Shown piece by piece: positions 43,684-52,252 of a stretch of DNA of 64,000 bases. The DNA is taken from NCBI GenBank assembly GCA_900754745.1, contig CAAEEB010000070.1, forward strand, positions 1-64,000, given 5' to 3'. The DNA comes from an uncultured Collinsella sp. (GTDB lineage: Bacteria; Actinomycetota; Coriobacteriia; Coriobacteriales; Coriobacteriaceae). The stretch's first letter is position 1; the number at the start of each line of letters is the position of its first letter. Both the position numbers and the translations under genes were made by a program. The notes beneath the pieces are model-generated. The model was not told where the DNA came from and did not search any database. It worked only from the letters and a program-made list of their open reading frames with translations.

Positions 43684-44652
43684 ATGAACGCACACGATCT
43701 AATCAAAGAGGCAATTGCCGAGAAGGGCAAGTTCGACAGCGTCTACTGGATTGCTTGCGGTGGCTCCATGATCGATTTGATCCCGGCTCATGAGCTTCTG
43801 CAGCGCGAGGCAACCACCTTCACTTCGTATATCTATACGGCTCGCGAGTTCGATATCATGCGTCCGCGCCGCTTGGGTGAGAAATCCCTGGTCATTGCTT
43901 GCAGCCACAGTGGCAACACCCCCGAGGTCGTCGAGGGCTGTGAGATTGCCCTTGCTGCCGGCGCTACGGTGATCGCCCAGACCGACAACGCTGGATCCAA
44001 GATTGACTCCGGCAAGTGGACCACGTGGGTCTATCCGTGGGGCGAGGGCGTGCCGCAGGCCGAGGTCCCCGCTGGCATTTCGCTGTCGCTTGCGGCCGAG
44101 CTGCTCGATCAGCAGGAGGGCTACGCCGATCTTGCCGATATGTATGCCGGTATCGCCGAGATGGATAAGATTCTTCCCCCGGCACGTGAGAAGGTAAATG
44201 CCGAGCTGGGCGATCGTTTTGCCAAGCTTTGCCAGGAGCACGAGTTCTTCTACATTCTGGGCAGCGGTCCCAACTTTAGCCAGACCTATGGTTTCGCTAT
44301 CTGCTCTCTTATGGAGATGCAGTGGCAGCACTGCAGCTACATCCACTCTGCCGAGTACTTCCATGGCCCCTTCGAGGCTACTCAGGATGGCGTTTTTTAC
44401 TTCCTGCAGATGGGCTCCAGCGAGTGCCGTGCTATGGACGAGCGCGCCCTGGCGTTCCTTAAGACGCATACCGATACGCTGATGGTGCTCGATGCCAAGG
44501 AGTACGGTATGGAAGCCGTGCCGGCGAGCGTCCGTGCCTATCTGGACCCGGTGCTGTTCTACGCCATGAACTGCGAGCTGCGTGCTGTACGCGGCAAGGT
44601 GTTTGACCATGATCCCGATTTCCGTCGCTACATGGGCGTCGTCGAGTACTAG
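43684..44652 (+). CDS. SIS-domain deglycase, FrlB-like
   Basis: A 322-residue protein with two sugar-isomerase (SIS) domains: YWIACGGSMIDLIPAHELL and SHSGNTPEVVEG in the first, YILGSGPNFSQTYGFAICSLMEMQW and AEYFHGPFE in the second. FrlB splits fructoselysine 6-phosphate into glucose 6-phosphate and lysine. Position between epimerase and kinase matches the frl operon. ATG 43684 follows AAAGGA. Confidence 0.88.
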   Translation: MNAHDLIKEAIAEKGKFDSVYWIACGGSMIDLIPAHELLQREATTFTSYIYTAREFDIMRPRRLGEKSLVIACSHSGNTPEVVEGCEIALAAGATVIAQTDNAGSKIDSGKWTTWVYPWGEGVPQAEVPAGISLSLAAELLDQQEGYADLADMYAGIAEMDKILPPAREKVNAELGDRFAKLCQEHEFFYILGSGPNFSQTYGFAICSLMEMQWQHCSYIHSAEYFHGPFEATQDGVFYFLQMGSSECRAMDERALAFLKTHTDTLMVLDAKEYGMEAVPASVRAYLDPVLFYAMNCELRAVRGKVFDHDPDFRRYMGVVEY

Positions 44653-44665
44653 AAGGGTAAATACC

Positions 44666-45529
44666 ATGGCATTTAACGTTAACGCGCTCGGATTTGGCGA
44701 CAACGTCGTCGATCGCTACGAGCATATCCACACCATGTATCCTGGCGGCAACGCGGTGAACTTCGCCGTTTATGCCAAGAAATGCGGTGCCGCACGCTCC
44801 GCATACATGGGCATTTTTGGCAATGACGCCGCTGCCGAGCATGTCATTGCAAGCCTCGAGGATGAGGGTATCGAGCTTGATAAGTGCGAGCAGATGATTG
44901 GCGAGAACGGAGCGGCTCGCGTGACCGTCGTTGACGGTGACCGTGTCTTCCTTGGCTCCAACGAGGGCGGTATCCGTGGCGATGCGCGCTATGTCCTCGA
45001 TCGCTTTGACCTTTCGTATATGAAGCAGTTCGATGTGGTTCATTCGGGCAACTATTGCTTTACCGAGCGCGAGCTGCCCAAGCTGAAGGCTGCGGGCGTC
45101 ACGGTCTCTTTTGACTTTTCGGACGACTCCACCGACGAGTACTACGAGCAGATTGCGCCCTACGTCGATTTTGCTTTCTTTAGTGCGGCGGATGCCGCGA
45201 GCGAGGACGAGATTCGCGAGCGTCTGGCATGGGTGAAGGGCCTGGGTCCGCGTTTTGTGTCGGCTACGGCGGGCGCCGAGGGCTGCATTGCTTACGACGG
45301 CGAGCGTTATTACCGCCAGCTGGCTAAACCGGTAACGGACATGAAGGACACCATGGGGGCGGGCGACTCGTTCCTCACCTCGTTTTTGATGTGCTATCTC
45401 GATTCCGCCAAGCGTGGCGAGGATGGCGCCGAGGCCATCGAGCGCGCGCTCGACTTTGCTGCCGGGTTTGCCTCGACCGTGTGCGGCATGGAAGGTTCTT
45501 GGGGCCACGGAGCACCAATCGTCGAATAG
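44666..45529 (+). CDS. PfkB-family kinase, FrlD-like
   Basis: A 287-residue PfkB kinase beginning GFGDNVVDRYEHIHTMYPGG-like, with GGNAVNFAVYAKKCG, SFDFSDD and the ATP/catalytic motif DTMGAGDSF. FrlD phosphorylates fructoselysine at C6 with ATP before deglycation. The short N-terminal sequence GDNxVDxY and the MxPGGNAVN element are characteristic of FrlD-like kinases. Last gene of the operon; a strong palindrome follows. Confidence 0.9.
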   Translation: MAFNVNALGFGDNVVDRYEHIHTMYPGGNAVNFAVYAKKCGAARSAYMGIFGNDAAAEHVIASLEDEGIELDKCEQMIGENGAARVTVVDGDRVFLGSNEGGIRGDARYVLDRFDLSYMKQFDVVHSGNYCFTERELPKLKAAGVTVSFDFSDDSTDEYYEQIAPYVDFAFFSAADAASEDEIRERLAWVKGLGPRFVSATAGAEGCIAYDGERYYRQLAKPVTDMKDTMGAGDSFLTSFLMCYLDSAKRGEDGAEAIERALDFAAGFASTVCGMEGSWGHGAPIVE

Positions 45530-45535
45530 CCGAGC

Positions 45536-45569
45536 GGTCCCGGGGAGGTGCAGGATCCTCCCCGGGACC
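45536..45569 (+). terminator. Terminator-like palindrome of the catabolic operon
   Basis: GGTCCCGGGGAGG pairs with CCTCCCCGGGACC. The expected T tract is absent; the left end of a MITE-like element begins three bases later and may have replaced it. Confidence 0.7.
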
Positions 45570-45571
45570 TC

Positions 45572-45802
45572 GTGTGCAAAAAATGCCAAATATGAGTACT
45601 GTGACTAATTTAGTCGCAGCAAAATCAACCCCTTCAGACGTGATTTGAGCGTCTGGAGGGGTTTAAGATTTGCGAAAACGCAGGATGAATGACTGTAAAA
45701 GCTTTAATTAGCGGACAATCGAGGATTATTCTGGCGGTTGGAAAGTTAAAAGAAATGTATCCATTCCGGTAGCAGTACTCATATTTGGCATTTTTTGCAC
45801 AC
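45572..45802. mobile_element. MITE-like element with perfect 30-bp terminal inverted repeats
   Basis: Bases 45572-45601 and 45773-45802 are perfect inverted copies over 30 bp (outer end GTGTGCAAAAAATGCC). The 170 bases between them contain GACTAATTTAGTC and a terminator-like hairpin (AACCCCTTCAGACG...CGTCTGGAGGGGTT, about 45629-45665) and no gene. Size, non-coding interior and exact ends fit a miniature inverted-repeat element. No clear target-site duplication is visible at the borders. Confidence 0.78.
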
Positions 45803-45808
45803 CAGGGG

Positions 45809-46591
45809 TTAGCGAAGGTCAAAAACAGAGCGCGCATTTGTTAAAACTATCGACTCGATGCGCTTTGCGTCGCAGTTTTTGAGCGAGGTGATGCGTTCTG
45901 AGGTCCTTGTGAGCGACCTGATGAGCGACTGCGCGCTTGTTTCTGTGTTTGGCTCGGCCGGCGCATCGGTCTCGAGCAGTAGGCGGTCGAGTGGAATCTG
46001 TCGTGCGTATTCGCGACCGCGCTTGGTCGCGAGCATGCGTTCGTTGACGGAAAAATAGCAGCCCGCATTACGCGCGCGGGTGAGTTCGTCCGAAGTGCCG
46101 CTAAACCAGTGGAAGATGATAGCGGGGGAGTCGGGGTTTGGGATGAGTAGTCCATGCGATTCGAGGACGTCCAGTACGGCTCCTGCCGAACGAACGGCGT
46201 GAATTGATATCACGCGCCCGGTAAGAGGATACTGCACGAGCGCATCGCAGAGCCGGTTAAGTGCCTGTATTTGTAGCGGCTCACTTCCAGCAAAGCGCGC
46301 GGAAAAGTCGAGTCCGACTTCGCCGATGTAGCGTTCTTGGGCAGCAACTTCGCAAAGCAGATTGACTTCGGCAAAACCGCAGTGGCCATCGGCGAGCCAC
46401 CAGGGGTGAAGCCCAACGCCGGCGATGATGCCCGGGTGGCGACGAGCGCGCTCGTTTGCGGCCGAAAAGTCGCGTGGATCGACGCCGCAATCAAATAGAC
46501 CCAAGCCCAGCGCCGTTGCCTCATCGGCAACGGCGTCCGGGTGAGCCATTAAATCAAGATGGCAGTGTGCATCAAATAACCGGGGCTCCAT
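45809..46591 (-). CDS. TatD-family metal-dependent deoxyribonuclease
   Basis: A 260-residue TatD hydrolase: FDAHCHLDL (HxH), AGVGLHPWW, GEVGLDF, IHAV, FHWFSGT and LLLETDAP give the complete metal site. TatD proteins are 3'-5' DNA exonucleases linked to repair. It lies 14 bases behind tcdA on the minus strand; the MITE-like element ends six bases beyond its stop. Confidence 0.92.
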   Translation of the reverse strand: MEPRLFDAHCHLDLMAHPDAVADEATALGLGLFDCGVDPRDFSAANERARRHPGIIAGVGLHPWWLADGHCGFAEVNLLCEVAAQERYIGEVGLDFSARFAGSEPLQIQALNRLCDALVQYPLTGRVISIHAVRSAGAVLDVLESHGLLIPNPDSPAIIFHWFSGTSDELTRARNAGCYFSVNERMLATKRGREYARQIPLDRLLLETDAPAEPNTETSAQSLIRSLTRTSERITSLKNCDAKRIESIVLTNARSVFDLR

Positions 46592-46605
46592 CTCGGCGCG
46601 CTCCG

Positions 46606-47400
46606 CTAGTCCAAGCGCTGGCCATCGGTGCGCACGCGCTCGGTGCCGCGGCCACTGATCTGGCGGATAACCTCGCCGGCAATCATCTGGCCCATGATGG
46701 GCGGCATAAAGCTGGCGGTTCCGAGCTCGGTGCGCTCGTGGATATTGGAAGGGTCGCGGGGCTGTGTCTTAACCGATTCCTCGCAGCTAAACAGTACATG
46801 TAGGCTCTTGATTCCGCGCTTCTTACATTCTTTGCGCATGATGCGGCTCATGGGGTCACGTACCGTATCGAAAATGTCGGCAAAGCGGAGGCACTCGGGA
46901 TGGAGCTTGTTGGCCCCGCCCATGGAGCTAACCAGACGAATGTCGTGGTCCTGAGCATATTTGGCAATGGTGAGCTTGGCCGAGATGGTGTCGATGGCGT
47001 CGACGACGTAGTCGAGCTTGCCGTCTGTCTGCTCCAAAACGCGCGCGAAAAATTCGTCGATATTGTCGCTCAACAGGTATTCGGTGCGCTTGATGACGGT
47101 AGCGGCTGGATTGATGTCGTGGATCATGGCTTCCATAACATCGACCTTGCGCTTGCCGATGGTGCTTTGAAAGGCGATGGCCTGGCGATTGATATTGCTG
47201 GGCGCGATGATGTCCTTATCCAGAATGACGAAATGACCGATGCCGCCGCGGGCAAGTGCCTCGCAGCAATTGGAGCCCACACCTCCGCAGCCGAGCACCA
47301 GCACCGTGGCGGCGGCGAGTTTGTCGAGTGCCTCGCGGCCCATGATGATCTCGAGCTTGGTGTCGCGCGTCTCGACGAGAGCGGCAGCGGTTTCGGTCAT
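46606..47400 (-). CDS. tcdA: tRNA threonylcarbamoyladenosine dehydratase
   Basis: A 264-residue ThiF/E1-like ATPase that cyclises t6A37 in tRNA to ct6A. The nucleotide site VLVLGCGGVGSNCCEALARG, the NRQAI segment and VDAIDTISAKLTI are typical of TcdA (CsdL); AFSC-like Cys residues FSCEES occur late in the protein. I chose the second ATG (47400), because the first directly abuts the GGAGG site. Operon with tatD. Confidence 0.92.
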   Translation of the reverse strand: MTETAAALVETRDTKLEIIMGREALDKLAAATVLVLGCGGVGSNCCEALARGGIGHFVILDKDIIAPSNINRQAIAFQSTIGKRKVDVMEAMIHDINPAATVIKRTEYLLSDNIDEFFARVLEQTDGKLDYVVDAIDTISAKLTIAKYAQDHDIRLVSSMGGANKLHPECLRFADIFDTVRDPMSRIMRKECKKRGIKSLHVLFSCEESVKTQPRDPSNIHERTELGTASFMPPIMGQMIAGEVIRQISGRGTERVRTDGQRLD

Positions 47401-47578
47401 AGACATCCTCCGATGGGGAAGCGAATCGTGTTTTGGCTATCGTCATTATAGGTAATCGCCATAGGTTGCGATGGCGTTTACTTTGATGTGGTTTGAAGCA
47501 TTGCGATTAGATAGTTAGACAAACATCTAAATATCGAGTATAGTGTGCGCGTCATGAGAGATGATGAAAGGGGGTCCT

Positions 47579-47857
47579 ATGCCGGGAGAGGGTTTTAAAG
47601 CGCTTGCCGATCCAACGCGACGGCGCATTTTGGAGTTGCTGCGCGAGGGCAATTGCACGGCGGGGGAGCTTGCCGAGCATTTCGATATCAGTAAGCCGTC
47701 GCTGAGCCATCACTTGGCGACGCTCAAAAACGCCGGGTTGGTGACCGACGAGCGCCATGGCCAAAACATCGTATACAGCTTAAACACCACCGTCATGCAG
47801 GATTTAATTGGCTGGTTTATGGGTTTTACAAACAATGAAGGTGATAAGGATGAATAA
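47579..47857 (+). CDS. ArsR-family regulator, SdpR-like
   Basis: A 92-residue winged-helix repressor (FKALADPTRRRILELLREG, ISKPSLSHHLATLKNAGLV). Without metal-binding cysteines of ArsR sensors, it fits the SdpR type that is co-transcribed with an SdpI-like membrane protein, which overlaps it here by eight bases. ATG follows AAAGGGGG. Confidence 0.9.
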   Translation: MPGEGFKALADPTRRRILELLREGNCTAGELAEHFDISKPSLSHHLATLKNAGLVTDERHGQNIVYSLNTTVMQDLIGWFMGFTNNEGDKDE

Positions 47858-48554
47858 CGAAAACAAGGGCATTCACCCCACGGGGGTATCGTCGCGCGTG
47901 TGGATTGCGCTGGTCGCTCTGTGCGTCGCCAATGTCGTAGCGCACCTCATGGTGATGCCGAGCTTGCCTGCGCAGATTCCCACGCACTGGGGAGCGAACG
48001 GCGCCGTCGACGGTTGGGGCCCTAGCTGGATGGCCTCGGCGCTCGGCGTGCTGCCTCTGGCACTTCTCGCAATGTTCTGCGTGGTGCCGCGCATCGATCC
48101 CAAAGGTGAGGCATATCGAACCTCGGGCAAGTTCTACCAGGGCTTCGTAATCGCCTTTACCTTGTTCATGTGTGCCGTAAGCTGGCTGGGAGAGCTTACG
48201 GTCTGGGGCGTGGTGCCGGCGGTCGGTTCGGTCAACGTGCTGATTTCCGGTGCTATCGGTTTGCTGTTCATCGGCGTAGGCAACTACTTGCCGCGTGTGA
48301 AGCAGAACTATACGCTCGGTATCAAGACGCCTTGGGCGCTTGCCGATCCCGAGAACTGGCGCCGTACGCAGCGCTTTGGCGGTGCCTGCTTTATGGTGCT
48401 GGGTGTTGGCCTGATTGCGATGGGCGTGGCGGGTAGCGTGCTTTCGAATGAAGTCGTCGCCGCGGTGATTGCGGTCCTGGCGTTTGGTTCGGTCGGAGCC
48501 GTCTACGTCTACTCGTATCTGCTGTGGCGCAAATCTCAGCGGGCTGTTCGTTAA
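47850..48554 (+). CDS. SdpI-like membrane protein (DUF1648)
   Basis: A 234-residue protein with about six membrane spans. The N-terminal DUF1648 part has LPAQIPTHWGANGAVDGWG, and YTLGIKTPWALADPENWRRT is the SdpI signature. In Bacillus SdpI is immunity protein and sensor for the toxin SDP; many genomes, like this one, hold SdpRI pairs without the toxin genes. Start overlaps the regulator stop. Confidence 0.88.
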   Translation: MNNENKGIHPTGVSSRVWIALVALCVANVVAHLMVMPSLPAQIPTHWGANGAVDGWGPSWMASALGVLPLALLAMFCVVPRIDPKGEAYRTSGKFYQGFVIAFTLFMCAVSWLGELTVWGVVPAVGSVNVLISGAIGLLFIGVGNYLPRVKQNYTLGIKTPWALADPENWRRTQRFGGACFMVLGVGLIAMGVAGSVLSNEVVAAVIAVLAFGSVGAVYVYSYLLWRKSQRAVR

Positions 48555-48738
48555 GGTTGCGGAAAACTAGCGTACGCAGTTCATGGTATGTTCCGGGGGA
48601 CTTTTCCCAGGTAGTATTAGGGGGTGTGGGCAACCATGCCCCTTTTTCGTTTAGTTTCAGAGCTGGTTTCCTCATTTCGTTTCCACTAAAGCGAATCAAG
48701 AATAGGGAAACAGCAGGTAGAAAGGATAAAACAGGCAA

Positions 48739-50418
48739 ATGGCGGAGTTTATCTACCAGATGTATCAGGCTCGTAAGGCCCATGGCGACAAGGTGATTCT
48801 TGACGACGTGACCCTGAGCTTCTACCCCGGTGCCAAGATCGGCGTCGTGGGCCCCAACGGCATGGGTAAGTCGACCCTGCTCAAGATCATGGCCGGTATC
48901 GAGGAAGTCTCCAACGGCGATGCCAGGCTTACCCCCGGCTACACCGTGGGCATCCTGCAGCAGGAGCCGCCGCTCGATGACGACAAGACCGTCATCGAGA
49001 ACGTGCGCATGGCGTTTGGCGACATGATCGCCAAGGTCGATCGCTTCAACAAGATCGGCGAGGAGATGTGCGACCCGGATTGCGACATGGACGCCCTCAT
49101 GGCCGAGATGGGCAAGCTCCAGGACGAGATCGATGCCGCCGACGGCTGGGATATCGATTCCAAGCTCGGCCAGGCCATGGACGCCCTGCAGCTGCCCGAT
49201 TCCGACATGCCGGTTAACGTGCTCTCTGGCGGCGAGCGTCGCCGCGTGGCCCTGTGCAAGCTGCTGCTCGAGGCTCCCGATCTGCTGCTGCTCGACGAGC
49301 CCACGAACCACCTGGATGCCGAGTCGATCCTGTGGCTCGAGCACTTCCTTCACAACTACCAGGGCGCGGTGCTTGCCGTCACGCACGATCGCTACTTCCT
49401 GGATAACGTTGCCGAGTGGATCTGCGAGGTCGACCGCGGTCACCTTTATCCCTACAAGGGCAACTACTCCACGTATCTGGAGACCAAGGCCGCCCGCATC
49501 GAGGCCCAGGGCAACCGTGACGCCAAGCTCGCCAAGCGCATGGAGGCCGAGCTCGAGTGGGTGCGCAGCTCGCCCAAGGCTCGCCAGGCCAAGAACAAGG
49601 CCCGTCTGGCTCGCTATGAGGAGATGGAGGCCGAGGCGCGCGCAAGCCAGAAGCTCGACTGGACCGATATCCGCATTCCCGTCGGGCCGCGTCTGGGCAA
49701 CAAGGTTCTCGAGGCCCATCATCTGCACAAGGAGTTCGATGGCCGCGTGCTCATCGACGACCTTTCGTTCACCCTGCCGCGTAACGGCATCGTGGGCGTC
49801 ATCGGCCCCAACGGCGTCGGTAAGACCACGCTGTTCAAGACGATTGTGGGTCTGGAGCCGCTGACTTCGGGCGAGCTCGAGGTGGGCGAGACCGTCAAGA
49901 TTTCTTACGTCGACCAGAACCGTTCCGGTATCGACCCCGATAAGAACCTATGGGAGGTCGTCTCGGATGGCCTGGACCACATGATGGTCGGCGAGACCGA
50001 GGTCCCCAGCCGCGCGTACGTGGCGAGCTTTGGCTTTAAGGGCCAGGACCAGCAGAAGCGCGCTGGCGTACTCTCCGGTGGCGAGCGCAACCGTCTGAAC
50101 CTGGCGCTCACGCTCAAGCAAGGCGGCAACCTGCTGCTCCTCGACGAGCCCACGAACGACCTCGACGTCGAGACACTGTCCTCGCTCGAGGCGGCGCTGC
50201 TCGAGTTCCCGGGCTGCTCGGTGGTCATTAGCCACGATCGTATGTTCCTGGACCGCGTCGCCACGCACATCCTGGCGTGGGAGGGCACCGACGAGAATCC
50301 GGGCAACTGGTATTGGTTCGAGGGCAACTTTGAGGCCTATCAGGCCAACCGTATCGAGCGCCTGGGTGAGGACGCAGCCCAGCCGCATCGTATCCACCGT
50401 AAGCTGACGCGCGACTAG
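48739..50418 (+). CDS. ettA: ABC-F protein EttA, ribosome-associated ATPase
   Basis: A 559-residue ABC-F ATPase with two nucleotide domains: Walker A GPNGMGKST and GPNGVGKTT, signatures LSGGERRRVAL and LSGGERNRLNL, and an arm/linker region (PKARQAKNKARLARYEEM) typical of EttA. EttA gates the first elongation step at the ribosomal E site according to ATP level. It is soluble and has no membrane partner. ATG follows an A-rich AGAAAGGA region. Confidence 0.95.
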   Translation: MAEFIYQMYQARKAHGDKVILDDVTLSFYPGAKIGVVGPNGMGKSTLLKIMAGIEEVSNGDARLTPGYTVGILQQEPPLDDDKTVIENVRMAFGDMIAKVDRFNKIGEEMCDPDCDMDALMAEMGKLQDEIDAADGWDIDSKLGQAMDALQLPDSDMPVNVLSGGERRRVALCKLLLEAPDLLLLDEPTNHLDAESILWLEHFLHNYQGAVLAVTHDRYFLDNVAEWICEVDRGHLYPYKGNYSTYLETKAARIEAQGNRDAKLAKRMEAELEWVRSSPKARQAKNKARLARYEEMEAEARASQKLDWTDIRIPVGPRLGNKVLEAHHLHKEFDGRVLIDDLSFTLPRNGIVGVIGPNGVGKTTLFKTIVGLEPLTSGELEVGETVKISYVDQNRSGIDPDKNLWEVVSDGLDHMMVGETEVPSRAYVASFGFKGQDQQKRAGVLSGGERNRLNLALTLKQGGNLLLLDEPTNDLDVETLSSLEAALLEFPGCSVVISHDRMFLDRVATHILAWEGTDENPGNWYWFEGNFEAYQANRIERLGEDAAQPHRIHRKLTRD

Positions 50419-50428
50419 TAGCAAGTAG

Positions 50429-50457
50429 AAAGGCCGCCAGCAAGGGCGGCCTTTCTT
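50429..50457 (+). terminator. Terminator of ettA
   Basis: AAGGCCGCC pairs with GGCGGCCTT with a 7-9 base loop and TTCTT tail. Confidence 0.85.
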
Positions 50458-50698
50458 GTAGCAATTGCACTGCAGCTATGCCCTGGCTGCTGGTTTGATT
50501 CATAATCAAAGTCATCTCTTTGGGATTAAAGCCCGTTTTTGCTATGAGTGATTTTCTAATTCCGTTTAAAACGTAAAGATGTATTGGGTTACAAGGACAT
50601 AAGCGAATCGAATTGAAATATAACCAGTGCTGTAACGTTACAAAAAAGGTTATAGAATAGGAGTATCTTATAAGTCGCTCCTCTAGAAAGAAGAACAT

Positions 50699-51826
50699 AT
50701 GCTTTCGCGTCGTCGTTTTCTGCAACTTGTCGCGTCTTCAATTGTCGCCTTAGCCGCACGTCCGAAAGAGGTTTTTGCTTCGACGGGCAATATTGATGGT
50801 GAGCAGATACAATTTACTTCTGAAATTGCGCAAGAGCTTGCCGATAAATATATAAAGGGACTCCTCGGCTCTTCGTATACGCCTTCTGACCCTATTCCTT
50901 TTGTAGACGTTGATGGGTCCCCGCTTGGTTACATTGTTCCGGTTGTGACATCCAATAGAGCCGCGGGCTATTTGGTTTTAGATGCTTCAGATGATGAAAT
51001 ACTTACGGGATATCGTTTTGGAGACGGCTTAGTCAGCCCTATGGATCGGGGAGGAGATCTTGGTGTCGAGCCTTATTCTTTCAATAACCCAGTCGTAATG
51101 ATCAATCCATTCGAATTCGGCGTGCAATCTTTGGACGGTTCAATAACAACAAATTGCGGAAGAACAATCCCGGCTGTTTCCATAGAAGGACGGCCTGTCG
51201 TTTTATCGAATAAACCTTCAAGCTGGAACGATGTTGTAATTTACGCAACTCAAATGCAGGATTACACAGTATCTGGATTTCGTTCCATTTCTCAGTTTAT
51301 GTCATATGATGAAAGCGAGATTAAGAGGCTTACCGCCCACTATGCTTGTATGGTGACGGCTTTTTCGAACGTTGCGGAACTGTATGGCATTGCCAATTTA
51401 TATAGCGACCCTTCGCAATATATGCAGATATGGAATTACACCAATACCCATGCTCTTTCCGATGAAGAACAGACTGTTCCCGGTGTTGTTTTGGGCGGAA
51501 CGCCGATTTCAACCTGTGCAACGGGGTTTACAAATTACTGCGCAAGCAGAGGGAGTAGTCTTATCGCTCGCACTGTCTCCTCCCCGGCTATCGTGAACAT
51601 TCAAAATGAGATTAACTCTAATAGACCGAATGTTTTACATGCGAGTTTGTACAACGGATCAGCCCATTCTGTAACAGCGGAGGCTTACGCCACACTTACT
51701 GGTAAGAAAACTGGAGAGACAAGGCAGATGATTGGCATAGCGGACGGCTGGAATTCATCCTTATCCTTCCTGAAGTATGATCAGAGTTATTATGCGTGGA
51801 CTTATGGAACGACTTTTTCGAAGTAG
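50699..51826 (+). CDS. Exported cysteine-peptidase-like protein
   Basis: A 375-residue protein with a twin-Arg-like signal (SRRRFLQLVASSIVALAA). The part about 45-125 (IPFVDVDGSPLGYIVPVV, GYLVLDASDDEILTGY) resembles the propeptide of SpeB/C10-type peptidases. The rest has HYACMVTAFSNVAELYG, with a possible nucleophile Cys, and AHSVTAEAYATL, with a possible catalytic His, as in papain-like C39/C10 enzymes. Peptidase activity is inferred. The gene is clearly more AT-rich than its neighbours and overlaps a small lipoprotein gene, which suggests transfer as a pair. Confidence 0.65.
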   Translation: MLSRRRFLQLVASSIVALAARPKEVFASTGNIDGEQIQFTSEIAQELADKYIKGLLGSSYTPSDPIPFVDVDGSPLGYIVPVVTSNRAAGYLVLDASDDEILTGYRFGDGLVSPMDRGGDLGVEPYSFNNPVVMINPFEFGVQSLDGSITTNCGRTIPAVSIEGRPVVLSNKPSSWNDVVIYATQMQDYTVSGFRSISQFMSYDESEIKRLTAHYACMVTAFSNVAELYGIANLYSDPSQYMQIWNYTNTHALSDEEQTVPGVVLGGTPISTCATGFTNYCASRGSSLIARTVSSPAIVNIQNEINSNRPNVLHASLYNGSAHSVTAEAYATLTGKKTGETRQMIGIADGWNSSLSFLKYDQSYYAWTYGTTFSK

Positions 51827-52196
51827 GACGATTCGTTTAGTCCTGTCTTTGGTGTTGATGGCTTTATTGGTGAGCTGTTCAACAAAAGAAGAGATGCCGC
51901 GCGGAGATTCCGGAGAAATGTCTGTGACAAACTCAGATTCATTGGAAATAGCTGGTGGGCATGCCGATGTGATGTTGCAAGGTAAAGGCATGCTTAGGTC
52001 GATTGATGCTGAAGACGCTGTCTGCTCAATAGAGGAATTAAAGACAGGTGAAACTGCATCGTACCGTGTTTCAGATAATGCTGCGAATATGATTGAGTCG
52101 ATACCGATTGGAGCACAAGTTTCTTTTAGGTATTTTGCTCCGCAACTTGAGGAGGAGCTTGCTTCTCTGGTGTCTATATGCGCCGATGGCAACTAA
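51777..52196 (+). CDS. Small lipoprotein
   Basis: A 139-residue protein (130 if the ATG at 51804 is used) with a lipoprotein signal and lipobox LLVSC. The mature part is acidic and contains SIPIGAQVSFRYFAPQLEEEL. It overlaps the peptidase-like gene by 23-50 bases, so the two are coupled. No family recognised; it could be an inhibitor or partner of the peptidase. Confidence 0.6.
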   Translation: MIRVIMRGLMERLFRSRTIRLVLSLVLMALLVSCSTKEEMPRGDSGEMSVTNSDSLEIAGGHADVMLQGKGMLRSIDAEDAVCSIEELKTGETASYRVSDNAANMIESIPIGAQVSFRYFAPQLEEELASLVSICADGN

Positions 52197-52209
52197 AAGG
52201 CCTGAATTC

Positions 52210-52252
52210 AAACGGCCTCGGATGGTCAATTGGCTATCCGAGGCCGTTTTTT
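52210..52252. terminator. Bidirectional terminator
   Basis: AACGGCCTCGGAT pairs with ATCCGAGGCCGTT, followed by TTTTTT on the plus strand. It lies between two convergent genes. Confidence 0.9.

Noticed and set aside
47579-48554. A complete Sdp toxin system
   Set aside because: Only the SdpR- and SdpI-like genes are present; no sdpABC-like genes flank them.
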